A DNA stretch of 64,000 bases. Origin: Sinorhizobium glycinis (GTDB taxonomy: Bacteria; Pseudomonadota; Alphaproteobacteria; Rhizobiales; Rhizobiaceae). This document shows, piece after piece, positions 1 to 9,566 of this stretch (the stretch's first letter is position 1; each line of letters opens with the position of its first letter). The notes beneath the pieces are model-generated. The model was not told where the DNA came from. It searched no databases and worked only from the letters and a program-made list of their open reading frames with translations. The translations under genes and the position numbers were made by a program. The stretch is taken from contig NZ_LPUX01000068.1 of the NCBI RefSeq assembly GCF_001651865.1, positions 124,001 through 188,000 of the forward strand. The letters are read 5' to 3'.

Positions 1-937
1 GAAGTTCTGCGCGATCCCGCTTGGCGGCTATGTGAAATTCTTCGGCGACGAGGATGCGGCAAGCACGCCCGACTACCGGCGGCTGGAATCGGTAAGACCG
101 GAAGAGCGCGCCCGCACCTTCCTCGGCGCCAAGTTGTGGAAACGGGCGGCAACTGTCGCGGCCGGTCCGATCGCCAACTTCCTCCTGGCGATCGCCATCT
201 TTGCAGTGCTCTTTTCGATCTACGGCCGCGCCGTGGCCGATCCGGTGGTGGCCTTCGTCGCGCCCGGCAGTGCGGCAGAAAAGGCCGGCGTCCTGCCGGG
301 GGACAGATTGATATCGATCGATGGCAAGCGGATCGCCACCTTCGACGACGTTCGCCGCTACGTCAGTGTTCGTCCGGAACTCCCGATCACGGTCCGCATA
401 GAGCGCGCAGGCGCCACCGTCGACCTCGACATGGTGCCGCAGCGTACCGAATCCGTCGACCCGCTCGGCAACAAGGTCGAGGAAGGAAAGATCGGCATCG
501 GCACGAATCAAGAGGCGGGCAACTTCCGCGTCGAGACCTATGGCCCCCTCGAAGCGGTCGGGCAGGGCGCATTGCAGAGCTGGCGGATCGTCACCGGTAC
601 TTTCGACTATTTGTCGAATCTCGTCGTCGGCCGGATGAATGCCGATCAGGTGGGCGGGCCGATCCGGATCGCGCAGATGTCCGGACAGATGGCAAAGCTC
701 GGCATCGCCGAAGTGCTCAACTTCGCCGCCGTCCTCTCGGTTTCGATAGGATTGCTTAACCTCATGCCGGTTCCGGTTCTTGATGGCGGCCATCTCATGT
801 TCTATGCGGTCGAGGCGCTGCGCGGCAGACCGGTCGGCCCGGCCGCCCAGGAACTCGCGTTCCGGATCGGTTTCGCCATGGTGCTGATGCTCACGGTCTT
901 TGCCGCCTGGAACGACATCAACTGGCTGTTCGGTTAG
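1..937 (+). CDS. rseP: RIP site-2 metalloprotease RseP/MmpA, 3' part
   Basis: Inner-membrane zinc protease of the S2P family, which cuts transmembrane substrates such as anti-sigma factors and signal-peptide remnants. The reading frame is open from base 2, so the 5' end with the HExxH zinc motif lies outside the window. Visible here are the start of the retained part (KFCAIPLGGYVKFFGDED), a membrane segment at about nt 165-235, a PDZ domain at about nt 245-440, and the second zinc-ligand motif LDGGH at about nt 778-792 between the last two membrane segments. It lies directly upstream of bamA, the usual alphaproteobacterial order. Truncation is by the window edge only. Confidence 0.95.
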   Translation, partial: KFCAIPLGGYVKFFGDEDAASTPDYRRLESVRPEERARTFLGAKLWKRAATVAAGPIANFLLAIAIFAVLFSIYGRAVADPVVAFVAPGSAAEKAGVLPGDRLISIDGKRIATFDDVRRYVSVRPELPITVRIERAGATVDLDMVPQRTESVDPLGNKVEEGKIGIGTNQEAGNFRVETYGPLEAVGQGALQSWRIVTGTFDYLSNLVVGRMNADQVGGPIRIAQMSGQMAKLGIAEVLNFAAVLSVSIGLLNLMPVPVLDGGHLMFYAVEALRGRPVGPAAQELAFRIGFAMVLMLTVFAAWNDINWLFG

Positions 938-1187
938 CACTGCCGGCCCGAACGAGGGGATCTGAACTTTCAGGAAAGCTGTGAACGAGCGAGTTTCACA
1001 AGCTTGCTTTGCAACGATTTGTTTACGATAACGCAACGCCGTAGTGGCTGTTAAGCCACGGTTCGAATTGAAGTAAACAGAAATTAACGAGCTGGCTTGC
1101 TTGTATGGGAAAAGCGGGTAAAACGGCAACCGTGACCGGAGTCGGTACGAAATTGCCGCGGGACGTTGGAAAAAGGTAAGAATTGCA

Positions 1188-3521
1188 ATGAAAGCTGGTT
1201 CAAGGTTTTTGAACGCGGTGTCGGCGGTTGCGCTGTCGGCAAGCATGGTTGCGACGGGAACCGGTGCGGCGCTGGTTGCGAGCACGTCGGTCGCACAAGC
1301 CGCGGTCATCAATCGTGTTGAAGTCCGTGGTGCCACGCGTGTCAGCCCGGAAACAGTTCGCGCGAACATCACGATCGTCCCCGGCAAGAGCTTCAGCAAT
1401 GCGGACATCGACGCGTCGGTGAAGCGCCTTTACGCGACCGGCTATTTCTCCGACGTCAGCATCAGCGTATCCGGCGGCACGCTCGTCGTGAGCGTCAGCG
1501 AGAACCAGCTCGTCAACCAGGTCGTGTTCAACGGCAACCGCAAGATCAAGGACGACAAGCTCCAGGGCGTCGTCCGCACCCAGCCGCTCGGTCCCTACAG
1601 CGAAGCCACGGTCGAGACCGATATCCAGGCCATCAAGGACGCCTATGCCGCAATCGGCCGCAGCGACGTCACCGTGACGACGCAGGTCGTTCCGATCGCC
1701 GAGGGCCGCGTCAACCTTGCTTTCGTCATCAATGAGGGCGAGCGCACCAAGATCACGCAGATCAATTTCGTGGGCAACGAGGCCTACAGCGACGGTCGTC
1801 TGCAGTCGGTGATTGCGACAAAGGAATCCGGGATCTTCTCGTTTCTGACGCGCAAGGACGTCTACAATCCCGACAAGCTGCGCGCCGACGAAGAACTGCT
1901 GCGGCAATTCTACTACAACCGCGGTTACGCGGACTTCAACATCATCTCGTCTGAAGCGACGCTCAACGAGGCGACCAACGAGTACACGGTGACCATCACC
2001 GTCGAGGAGGGGCCGCGCTACGACTTCGGCGCGATCAACATCGAATCGACCGTTGAAGGCATCAATGCCGAGGAACTGAAGGGTCTCGTTCAGAGCCGTG
2101 AAGGTTCGGTCTACAAGGCCAAGGACATCCAGGACACGATGAGCGCGATCTCGAAACGCGTCGCCTCTGAGGGCTATCCCTTCGCCCGGGTGACGCCGCG
2201 CGGCAACCGTGACCTCGCCAACCACACGATCGCCGTCGATTATCTGGTCGACCAGGGCGAGCGTGCCTATGTCGAGCGTATCGAAATTCGCGGCAACACC
2301 CGCACGCGCGACTATGTCATTCGCCGCGAATTCGATGTCGGTGAAGGCGATGCCTTCAACCAGGAAATGATCGCGCGGGCCAAGCGCCGGCTCGAAGCCC
2401 TGGGCTATTTCTCGTCGGTCAACATCACGACCGCGCCGGGCAGCGCTGCTGACCGCGTCATCGTCGTGGTCGACGTTCAGGACCAGTCGACGGGCTCGTT
2501 CGGCATCGGCGCCGGCTATGCGGCCGGCAGCGGCGGCGGCTTCCTCGTCGAAGCCTCTATCGAGGAAAAGAACTTCCTCGGCCGCGGCCAATATATCCGT
2601 CTGGCCGCCGGCAAGGGCGAAGACAGCCAGACCTACAATGTCTCGTTCACCGAGCCGTACTTCCTGGGGTACCGCCTGGCTGCAGGTTTCGACCTCTTCA
2701 AGAACGAGCATGACTTCGACGACGACAACTACAGCTACAACGACCAGGGCTTCAGCCTGCGCGTCACCGCGCCGATCACCGAGAACCTGTCGACGACGCT
2801 GCGTTATAATTACACGGAGCTCGAATACTTCGGTGACCAGGATGAGCTGTCGTCGCCCTATGACCGCGTCGTCGAGGACAGCCCCTGGACGCGTTCGTCG
2901 GTATCGCAGTCGGTCACCTATAACACGTTGGATGACGCGCAACTGCCGCATGAGGGTATCCTCGCATCGGTGACGCAGGAATTCGCCGGCCTCGGTGGCA
3001 CGTCCGATTTCTACAAGCTGACGGGTAAGGCCAAGTGGTATTACACGGTGAACGACGAAGCGGACATCATCGCCTCGCTCGCCGGTAGCGCCGGGCACCT
3101 GTTCAAGACCTCGGGCTCGATGGAAGTCTTCGACCAGTTCCAACTGGGCAGCAACGACATCCGCGGCTTCGAGCGCAACGGTATCGGTCCGCGCGTCAAC
3201 AATGGCGATGCGTTGGGCGGCACGACCTACTTCACGGCTTCCGCCGAAGCGTCGTTCCCGCTGCCGGGTATCCCGCGTGACAGCGGCTTCCGCGGCGCCT
3301 TCTTCGTCGATGCCGGCACGCTCTATGGCAACGACGTGGCGCTCACCGGCGCGGGCGAATTTGCTGAGGGTACGGATGCCTCCTTGCGCGCCTCCGTCGG
3401 CGTCAGCCTGATCTGGGCTTCGCCGTTCGGCCCGCTTCGCGTTGACTACGCAGTGCCGGTTGCAAAGGAAGACTTCGACGAGATCCAGAACTTCAAGTTT
3501 GGTATCAACTCGTCGTTCTGA
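1188..3521 (+). CDS. bamA: BamA outer membrane protein assembly factor
   Basis: Central subunit of the BAM complex, which folds beta-barrel proteins into the outer membrane. The 777-residue protein has a signal peptide ending at about residue 38 (VAQA), five POTRA repeats to about residue 430, and a C-terminal 16-strand Omp85 barrel. The barrel shows the loop-6 motif IRGF at about 658-661 and a terminal aromatic residue (INSSF), the usual barrel signature. The ATG at 1188 follows a purine-rich AAAAGGTAAG ribosome site. Length is normal. A separate promoter is likely because about 250 bases separate it from rseP; lpxD follows after 43 bases and probably shares the transcript. Confidence 0.97.
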   Translation: MKAGSRFLNAVSAVALSASMVATGTGAALVASTSVAQAAVINRVEVRGATRVSPETVRANITIVPGKSFSNADIDASVKRLYATGYFSDVSISVSGGTLVVSVSENQLVNQVVFNGNRKIKDDKLQGVVRTQPLGPYSEATVETDIQAIKDAYAAIGRSDVTVTTQVVPIAEGRVNLAFVINEGERTKITQINFVGNEAYSDGRLQSVIATKESGIFSFLTRKDVYNPDKLRADEELLRQFYYNRGYADFNIISSEATLNEATNEYTVTITVEEGPRYDFGAINIESTVEGINAEELKGLVQSREGSVYKAKDIQDTMSAISKRVASEGYPFARVTPRGNRDLANHTIAVDYLVDQGERAYVERIEIRGNTRTRDYVIRREFDVGEGDAFNQEMIARAKRRLEALGYFSSVNITTAPGSAADRVIVVVDVQDQSTGSFGIGAGYAAGSGGGFLVEASIEEKNFLGRGQYIRLAAGKGEDSQTYNVSFTEPYFLGYRLAAGFDLFKNEHDFDDDNYSYNDQGFSLRVTAPITENLSTTLRYNYTELEYFGDQDELSSPYDRVVEDSPWTRSSVSQSVTYNTLDDAQLPHEGILASVTQEFAGLGGTSDFYKLTGKAKWYYTVNDEADIIASLAGSAGHLFKTSGSMEVFDQFQLGSNDIRGFERNGIGPRVNNGDALGGTTYFTASAEASFPLPGIPRDSGFRGAFFVDAGTLYGNDVALTGAGEFAEGTDASLRASVGVSLIWASPFGPLRVDYAVPVAKEDFDEIQNFKFGINSSF

Positions 3522-3564
3522 TAAGTGCAGTCCAGAACTGCCAAGAAATCGTTCTGGAGTGTCC

Positions 3565-4629
3565 ATGGAACAGAACTGGTTTTTTCCGCCCCATCAGGGG
3601 ATTCGCCTGGGTGACCTCGCGGATCGGATTGGGGCGGAACTTTCCGATGCGAGCGTGGCCGATCATCCCATCCATGGGGTGGCACCGGTCTATCGCGCCA
3701 AGCCCGGCGACGTCTGCTACATGCTGTCGCGCAAGAGCCGCGATGAGTTGGAGAGTTGCCAGGCATCCGCGATCATCTGCGACAAGGCGATTGCGGCGAT
3801 CGTTCCGAGCCATATTCCCGTTCTCCTGACCCAGAAGCCGCATACCGCATTCGCGCTCGCCGGCGCGTTGTTGCACGGAGAGGCGCTGCGCCCGTCGTAC
3901 AACACCAGCGGGCGGGGCATTGCGCCCGGAGCCTTTGTCGACCCGACGGCCCGCCTCGAGCCTGGGGTCGATGTAGAGACGACGGCGGTCGTCGGAGCCG
4001 GTGCGGAGATCGGCAGTGGCACGCGGATTGCGGCTGGTGCGGTCATCGGGCCGCATGTCCGGATCGGCAGGGATTGCACGATTTCGGCTGGCGCCAGCGT
4101 CCTGTGTGCGCTGGTCGGCAACAATGTCATCATTCATCCCGGCGCGCGCATCGGTCAGGACGGCTTCGGCTATGCACCTGGTCCCAAGGGTGGAATGATC
4201 AAGATTGTTCAGGTCGGCCGCGTGATCATCCAGGACCATGTGGAGATCGGTGCCAATACGACGGTCGATCGCGGCACGATGGACGATACGGTGATCGGTG
4301 AGGGCACGAAGATCGACAATCTTGTCCAGATCGGTCACAACGTCCGCATCGGCCGCTACTGCGGAATCGTCAGCCAGGTCGGCATCGCCGGCAGCGCGCG
4401 CATTGGCGATGGCGTGATGATCGGCGGCAATGCCGGCGTCAATGGACATATCACGATTGGAGACGGAGCGCAGATCGCCGCGATGAGCGGCGTGGCGAGC
4501 GATGTGCCTGCGGGCGAGCGATACGGCGGAATTCCGGCGCGGCCGATGCGGGACTTCCTCCGCGAAATCGCGGAAATCGCCATGCGGTCAAGCGAAAGGC
4601 ATAAGAAAAAGGGTGGCAAGGATGAATGA
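3565..4629 (+). CDS. lpxD: UDP-3-O-acylglucosamine N-acyltransferase LpxD
   Basis: Third step of lipid A synthesis: transfers a hydroxyacyl chain from ACP to the 2-amino group of UDP-3-O-acyl-glucosamine. The 354 residues comprise an N-terminal uridine-binding domain (about 1-110) and a long left-handed beta-helix of hexapeptide repeats (about 115-320), with the conserved stretch [18 protein letters not shown] near residue 200. The ATG at 3565 was chosen because it gives the family N-terminus; the frame is open further upstream into bamA. The stop overlaps the start of fabZ by 8 bases, so the two are translationally coupled. Confidence 0.96.
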   Translation: MEQNWFFPPHQGIRLGDLADRIGAELSDASVADHPIHGVAPVYRAKPGDVCYMLSRKSRDELESCQASAIICDKAIAAIVPSHIPVLLTQKPHTAFALAGALLHGEALRPSYNTSGRGIAPGAFVDPTARLEPGVDVETTAVVGAGAEIGSGTRIAAGAVIGPHVRIGRDCTISAGASVLCALVGNNVIIHPGARIGQDGFGYAPGPKGGMIKIVQVGRVIIQDHVEIGANTTVDRGTMDDTVIGEGTKIDNLVQIGHNVRIGRYCGIVSQVGIAGSARIGDGVMIGGNAGVNGHITIGDGAQIAAMSGVASDVPAGERYGGIPARPMRDFLREIAEIAMRSSERHKKKGGKDE

Positions 4630-5086
4630 CGCTGCGACAGTTCTCGGCACGGCGGACCTTCAGGAGATCCTGAGACTTCTTCCACATCGCTATCCGTTCC
4701 TGCTCGTCGACCGCATCATCGAGATCGATGACGACAATTCGGCCATCGGTATCAAGAACGTGACGGCAAACGAGCCGCATTTCACCGGCCATTTCCCGGA
4801 AAAGCCGATCATGCCGGGCGTGCTGCTGATCGAAGGCATGGCCCAGACGGCGGGCGCCATCTGCGCCCGCAAGACCGGCATCGGCAGCAATCTGGTCTAC
4901 TTCATGACGATCGACAACGCGCGCTTCCGCAAGCCCGTGGTGCCCGGCGATCGGGTCGAGTTCCATGTCACGAAGCAGAAGCAGCGCGGCAATATCTGGA
5001 AATTTCACTGTGATGCAAAAGTTGACGGGCAACTTGTCGCGGAAGCTGATATCGGCGCGATGATTGTCAGCAAGGAAGACGCCTGA
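4622..5086 (+). CDS. fabZ: 3-hydroxyacyl-ACP dehydratase FabZ
   Basis: Cytoplasmic hot-dog-fold dehydratase of type II fatty acid synthesis that removes water from 3-hydroxyacyl-ACP. At this branch point the same substrate pool is shared with lipid A acylation. The 154-residue protein has [12 protein letters not shown] at 21-32 and [19 protein letters not shown] at 57-75, with the catalytic pair H57 and E71. The start overlaps the end of lpxD, and lpxA begins 2 bases after the stop. Length and motifs are typical. Confidence 0.97.
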   Translation: MNDAATVLGTADLQEILRLLPHRYPFLLVDRIIEIDDDNSAIGIKNVTANEPHFTGHFPEKPIMPGVLLIEGMAQTAGAICARKTGIGSNLVYFMTIDNARFRKPVVPGDRVEFHVTKQKQRGNIWKFHCDAKVDGQLVAEADIGAMIVSKEDA

Positions 5087-5088
5087 AC

Positions 5089-5901
5089 ATGACTGTATCA
5101 AGTGCCAAGATCCATCCGGCGTCCGTTGTCGAAGACGGCGCGGTGATCGGTGAGAACGTCAAAGTCGGCCCGTTTTGCTATATCGGGCCGAATGTCGTTC
5201 TGGGCGATGGCGTTGAACTTCTCAGCCATGTGGTCGTGATCGGGCGCACGACGATCGGAAAGGGGACGAAGATCTTCCCCGGTGCGGTGATCGGCGGGGA
5301 TTCCCAGAGCGTGCATCACAGCGCCGTCGATACGACTCTGGTGATCGGTGAGAACTGCACGATCCGCGAAGGCGTAACGATGAACACCGGCACCGTCGAA
5401 CATGGCGGAACGACCGTCGTCGGCAACAACAACCTGTTTCTTGCCTATTCGCATGTGGCGCATGATTGCCGGCTTGGAAACAACATCATCCTGTCGAACA
5501 ACGTGATGCTTGCCGGCCATGTGACCGTCGAGGACCGCGCCATTCTCGGCGGGGGCTCGGCCGTTCATCAGTTCACCCGCGTCGGCAAGCAGGCCTTCAT
5601 CGGTGGGCTGTCGGCGGTAAGTTACGACGTCATCCCCTATGGCATGCTGAATGGCAATCCGGGCGTGCTGAGCGGTCTCAATGTCGTCGGCATGACGCGT
5701 GCCGGCTTCGAGCGTCCGGTCATCCACGCGGTGCGGCGCTGCTACAAGCAGATCTTCGAGGGACCGGAATCGATTCGCGCCAACGCGGCTGCGATCCGCG
5801 ACGAATATCTCGACTGCCCTCCGGCACTTGAGATTCTGGACTTCATCGCCGCAGACAGCGACCGAGCGCTATCCTCGCCCAATCGCGGCGGCAAGGCTTG
5901 A
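5089..5901 (+). CDS. lpxA: UDP-N-acetylglucosamine O-acyltransferase LpxA
   Basis: First committed step of lipid A synthesis, acylating the 3-OH of UDP-GlcNAc from 3-hydroxyacyl-ACP. The 270-residue protein is a left-handed beta-helix of hexapeptide repeats followed by a helical C-terminus from about 195. The catalytic His is H125 in [10 protein letters not shown]. The conserved GGDSQ lies at about 69-73. It sits 2 bases after fabZ and overlaps or abuts lpxI, within the lipid A operon. Confidence 0.97.
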   Translation: MTVSSAKIHPASVVEDGAVIGENVKVGPFCYIGPNVVLGDGVELLSHVVVIGRTTIGKGTKIFPGAVIGGDSQSVHHSAVDTTLVIGENCTIREGVTMNTGTVEHGGTTVVGNNNLFLAYSHVAHDCRLGNNIILSNNVMLAGHVTVEDRAILGGGSAVHQFTRVGKQAFIGGLSAVSYDVIPYGMLNGNPGVLSGLNVVGMTRAGFERPVIHAVRRCYKQIFEGPESIRANAAAIRDEYLDCPPALEILDFIAADSDRALSSPNRGGKA

Positions 5902-5906
5902 CGGCG

Positions 5907-6788
5907 ATGGCCGTCCGTCGCCTGCCGCACACCAAGGGCAGGCTTGCCATAATCGCCGGCGCCGGCTCGCTTCCTCACCATGTCGCAGAGGCTGCCCGCC
6001 AGCAGGGCGAAGACCCGTTCATCATTGCGCTTTCGCGCGAGGCAGATGCGGACTGGGTCGGTTTCGACCACGCCACCCTGGCCATTGGCGATTTCGCGGC
6101 GATCAGCAAGACCTTCGCGGCGGAGGGGATCGACCGGGTCGTGCTTTCCGGCGCGGTCCGTCGCCGGCCGGATTGGCGTGACATTCGTCCGACACTGAAA
6201 ACGCTTGCAAAAGTACCGAGCGTGCTCAGGACGCTGGTTTCCGGCGGCGACGATGCCGTTTTGCGCATGGCCATGGATCTTATCGAAGCAAGTGGCGCCC
6301 GGGTGATCGGCGCGCATGAGGTCGTTCCCGGCCTGCTTGCCGACGCGGGTCCTATTGGAGAACATTCGCCCACGGACGAGGACCGGCGTGACATCGATGC
6401 GGCCATGGCTGCCGCCAACGCGCTGGGGGCGCTTGACGTCGGGCAGGGGGCCATCGCCGTCGGAGGCAGGGTGGTGGCGCTGGAGGGCGCCGAGGGAACG
6501 GACGCGATGCTGGCGCGGGTTGCCGAACTGAAAGCGGACGGTCGCGTGTCGAGCCGCCGCCGCGGGGTTCTCGTCAAGCTCTGCAAACCGCAACAGGACG
6601 AGCGCGCGGACCTGCCGTCGATCGGGCCCTCGACCGTAGCGGCCGCCGAGGCGGCGGGGCTCGCCGGCATAGCGGTCGAGGCCGGACGCGCACTCGTCCT
6701 CGAACGTTCGTCAGTTATCGAGACGGCGAACCGATGTGGACTTTTCGTTCTAGGGATCGAGCGCAATGCTCGGGAGCGGCCGCGATGA
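5907..6788 (+). CDS. lpxI: UDP-2,3-diacylglucosamine pyrophosphatase LpxI (DUF1009)
   Basis: Converts UDP-2,3-diacylglucosamine to lipid X, the step before LpxB. The protein (293 residues from the ATG at 5907) has the LpxI N-terminal domain starting GRLAIIAGAGSLPHHVAEAA and the C-terminal DUF1009 domain ending in an ERSSVIETANRCGLFVLGI stretch. Position between lpxA and lpxB supports LpxI rather than the unrelated LpxH. A TTG at 5898 overlapping the lpxA stop is an alternative start three codons upstream. The 3' end overlaps lpxB by 4 bases (ATGA). Confidence 0.9.
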   Translation: MAVRRLPHTKGRLAIIAGAGSLPHHVAEAARQQGEDPFIIALSREADADWVGFDHATLAIGDFAAISKTFAAEGIDRVVLSGAVRRRPDWRDIRPTLKTLAKVPSVLRTLVSGGDDAVLRMAMDLIEASGARVIGAHEVVPGLLADAGPIGEHSPTDEDRRDIDAAMAAANALGALDVGQGAIAVGGRVVALEGAEGTDAMLARVAELKADGRVSSRRRGVLVKLCKPQQDERADLPSIGPSTVAAAEAAGLAGIAVEAGRALVLERSSVIETANRCGLFVLGIERNARERPR

Positions 6789-7966
6789 CAGAGCGGGCGT
6801 ACCGGCTGGCGATCATCGCCGGGGAGGTTTCCGGAGACCTGCTCGGCGCCGATCTGGTGCGCGCACTTCGGGGGCGGATCGATGGCGCGATCGAACTCGT
6901 CGGCGTCGGTGGCGATGCGCTGGAGGCCGAGGGCCTCGTCTCCCTGTTCGATCATTCAGAGCTGTCGATCATGGGCTTCTCGCAGGTCCTGGCGCAACTG
7001 CCGAAGCTGCTGATGCGCATCCGGCAGACGGCCCGCGCCATTGTTGCGGCGCGCCCGGATGCTCTCGTCATCATCGACAGCCCCGATTTCACCCATCGCG
7101 TCGCGCGTCAGGTGCGAGCCGCCCTGCCGGACATGCCGATCATCGACTATGTCTGTCCGAGCGTCTGGGCCTGGAAGCCGGAGCGGGCGCCCCGCATGCT
7201 CGGCTATGTGGATCATGTGCTTGCCGTGCTGCCCTTCGAGCCGGAGGTGATGGCGAAGCTCGGCGGTCCGCCGACGACCTATGTCGGCCACCGGCTGGCG
7301 TCGGAAGGCGAACTGCTCGCGGTTCGGGAAGCCCGGCGTCAGAGGCAGATGGGGCAGGGCGACGGGACCAAGACCTGTCTGCTGCTCCCGGGGTCGCGCG
7401 CCAGCGAGATCAGCCGGCTGCTGCCGGTCTTCGAGGAAGCCGTTTTGGAAATCGCGGCGCGCAATCCGGGCGCGCGTTTCCTGCTGCCGACCGTACCGCG
7501 TCAGGAACGGCGCGTGCGCGAATTGACGGCGTCCTGGAAGATCCAGCCCGAGATATCGGCTGGTGCGGAAATGAAATGGCGGGCCTTCGCCGAGGCGGAC
7601 GCGGCACTCGCGGCGTCGGGCACGGTCATTCTCGAATTGGCTTTGGCAGGCGTTCCGGTTGTCTCGACCTATCGTGCGGACTGGCTCGTTTCGCTTCTTC
7701 ATGACAAGATCCGCATCTGGACGGCGGCACTGCCGAACCTTATTGCCGATTTTCCGGTCGTTCCCGAATATTTCAACAAGGCCATTCGGCCGGGGACGCT
7801 CACCCGCTGGTTCGAGAGGCTCTCGCGCGACACGCCGCAGCGCGCCGCCATGCTCGATGGCTTCGCGATCGTGCAACAGCGCATGGCGACCGACAGCCCG
7901 CCGGGCGAGAAGGCGGCAGAAATCGTCCTTAGCTATCTCCAAAACAAAAAGCCCGGCCATTCCTGA
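6785..7966 (+). CDS. lpxB: Lipid-A-disaccharide synthase LpxB
   Basis: GT19-family glycosyltransferase that joins UDP-2,3-diacylglucosamine and lipid X into the lipid A disaccharide on the inner membrane face. The 393-residue protein shows the N-terminal IIAGEVSGDLLGADLV, IIDSPDFTHRVAR with IDYVCPSVWAWKPER, and C-terminal LLPGSRASEI and ASGTVILELALAGVPVV. It starts at the ATG in the 4-base overlap with lpxI and is the last gene of the operon; its stop codon lies in the loop of a terminator shared with gltA. Confidence 0.97.
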   Translation: MTERAYRLAIIAGEVSGDLLGADLVRALRGRIDGAIELVGVGGDALEAEGLVSLFDHSELSIMGFSQVLAQLPKLLMRIRQTARAIVAARPDALVIIDSPDFTHRVARQVRAALPDMPIIDYVCPSVWAWKPERAPRMLGYVDHVLAVLPFEPEVMAKLGGPPTTYVGHRLASEGELLAVREARRQRQMGQGDGTKTCLLLPGSRASEISRLLPVFEEAVLEIAARNPGARFLLPTVPRQERRVRELTASWKIQPEISAGAEMKWRAFAEADAALAASGTVILELALAGVPVVSTYRADWLVSLLHDKIRIWTAALPNLIADFPVVPEYFNKAIRPGTLTRWFERLSRDTPQRAAMLDGFAIVQQRMATDSPPGEKAAEIVLSYLQNKKPGHS

Positions 7967-7976
7967 CCGGGCTTTT
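7947..7976. terminator. Bidirectional terminator between lpxB and gltA
   Basis: Perfect 10-bp inverted repeat AAAAGCCCGG / CCGGGCTTTT with a 10-base loop. It has A and T runs on both sides, so it can stop both the lpxB transcript and the convergent gltA transcript. The lpxB stop codon (7964-7966) lies in the loop. Confidence 0.85.
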
Positions 7977-7993
7977 CGATGGGGCTGCCGCGA

Positions 7994-9283
7994 TCAGCGC
8001 TTGGAAAGCGGCACGTAGTCGCGAAGCGGTGCGCCGACATAAAGCTGGCGCGGCCGTCCGATGCGCTGTTCCGGATCCTCGATCATCTCGTTCCACTGGG
8101 CAATCCAGCCGACCGTGCGGGCCAGCGCGAAGAGAACGGTGAACATCGTGGTGGGGAAGCCCAGCGCCTTCAGCGTGATACCGGAATAGAAGTCGATGTT
8201 GGGGTAGAGCTTCTTCTCGATGAAATATTCGTCGGTCAGAGCGATGCGTTCGAGTTCCATCGCCACCTCAAGGAGCGGATCGTCCTTGTGGCCGAGTTCG
8301 GCCAAGACCTCGTGCGTCGTCTTCTGCATGATCTTCGCGCGCGGATCATAGTTCTTGTAGACGCGGTGACCGAAGCCCATCAGGCGGAACGGATCGTTCT
8401 TGTCCTTCGCCTTGGCGATATATTCGGGAATGCGGTCGACGCTGCCGATCTCGGCGAGCATGTTGAGCGCCGCTTCGTTGGCACCGCCGTGCGCCGGACC
8501 CCACAGGCAGGCGATACCGGCGGCGATGCAAGCGAAAGGATTGGCGCCCGACGAGCCGGCGAGGCGGACCGTCGAGGTGGAAGCGTTCTGTTCGTGGTCG
8601 GCGTGCAGGATGAAGATGCGATCCATCGCGCGCGACAGGACCGGGTTCACGACATATTCCTCACAGGGCACGGCAAAGCACATGCGCAGGAAGTTCGAGG
8701 CATAGTCGAGGTCGTTCTTCGGATAAACGAAGGGCTGGCCGATGTGGTACTTGTAAGCCATGGCCGCAATCGTCGGCATCTTGGCGATCATGCGCAGCGA
8801 AGCGACCATGCGCTGATGCGGATCGGTGATGTCGGTCGAGTCGTGATAAAACGCCGACAGGGCGCCGACGCAGCCGCACATGACGGCCATCGGATGGGCG
8901 TCGCGGCGGAAACCGGTGAAGAAGCGCGACATCTGTTCGTGGATCATGGTGTGATGCGTCACGCGATAGTCGAAGTCGTCCTTCTGCGCCTTCGTGGGCA
9001 GCTCGCCGTAAAGAAGCAGATAGCAGACTTCAAGGAAGTCGCCGTGATCGGCAAGCTGCTCGATCGGGTAGCCGCGATGCAGCAGCACGCCCTCGTCGCC
9101 GTCGATATAGGTAATCTTGGATTCGCACGATGCCGTCGACGTGAATCCTGGATCGTAGGTGAACATCTTGGTCTGCTTGTAAAGCGAGCCGATGTCGACA
9201 ACGTCCGGGCCGATGGAGCCGGATCGCACTGGCAGGTCCGCTGTTTTTCCATCGATTGAGACTGTCGCGCTTGTTCCTGACAT
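7994..9283 (-). CDS. gltA: Citrate synthase GltA
   Basis: Condenses acetyl-CoA and oxaloacetate to citrate, the entry of the TCA cycle. The 429-residue product is a type I hexameric-class citrate synthase: an N-terminal beta-rich extension (about 1-60), then the catalytic core with [28 protein letters not shown] (active-site His) and [14 protein letters not shown] (second His), and the catalytic Asp region near the C-terminus. The start is preceded by GGAGGGTCC. It is transcribed towards lpxB, alone, with comEC divergent. Confidence 0.98.
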   Translation of the reverse strand: MSGTSATVSIDGKTADLPVRSGSIGPDVVDIGSLYKQTKMFTYDPGFTSTASCESKITYIDGDEGVLLHRGYPIEQLADHGDFLEVCYLLLYGELPTKAQKDDFDYRVTHHTMIHEQMSRFFTGFRRDAHPMAVMCGCVGALSAFYHDSTDITDPHQRMVASLRMIAKMPTIAAMAYKYHIGQPFVYPKNDLDYASNFLRMCFAVPCEEYVVNPVLSRAMDRIFILHADHEQNASTSTVRLAGSSGANPFACIAAGIACLWGPAHGGANEAALNMLAEIGSVDRIPEYIAKAKDKNDPFRLMGFGHRVYKNYDPRAKIMQKTTHEVLAELGHKDDPLLEVAMELERIALTDEYFIEKKLYPNIDFYSGITLKALGFPTTMFTVLFALARTVGWIAQWNEMIEDPEQRIGRPRQLYVGAPLRDYVPLSKR

Positions 9284-9566
9284 TGGACCCTCCGTCTATT
9301 GGCGCTGTGGCACGTCGTCCTATGCCACCAAATTAAGCGTTGCGATTTTGCTATATGATTTACTTTCGACTGCCAAGCTGTACGAAAGGCAAATTGTGCA
9401 ATGCGAAAATCTGCATATGGCGGCGCAACAACCGCATGCTATGGCAATATATCCGCAAAGATCAATGATCGCTAATCTGATGGCTCGGCGCTGCCTGCGC
9501 CGTTCTGCCTATTTTTTCGGCAACTAGTCTTCCGATTGCAATGGGCTTCCTTTGGTTGCAGGATCG

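Noticed and set aside
1044-1059. Hairpin GTGGCT-GTTA-AGCCAC upstream of bamA as a terminator of rseP
   Set aside because: Only a 6-bp stem and no T run follows; it may be chance.
1200-3566. A 788-codon open frame antisense to bamA
   Set aside because: The product is rich in Arg, Asp, Val and Leu with no family signature, and it lies fully opposite a clear bamA. In high-GC DNA the strand opposite a real gene often stays open.
9284-9566. Possible remnant of a gene between gltA and comEC
   Set aside because: The region is AT-richer and contains plausible promoter-like sequence, but no frame or motif of gltX or any other family could be recognised.
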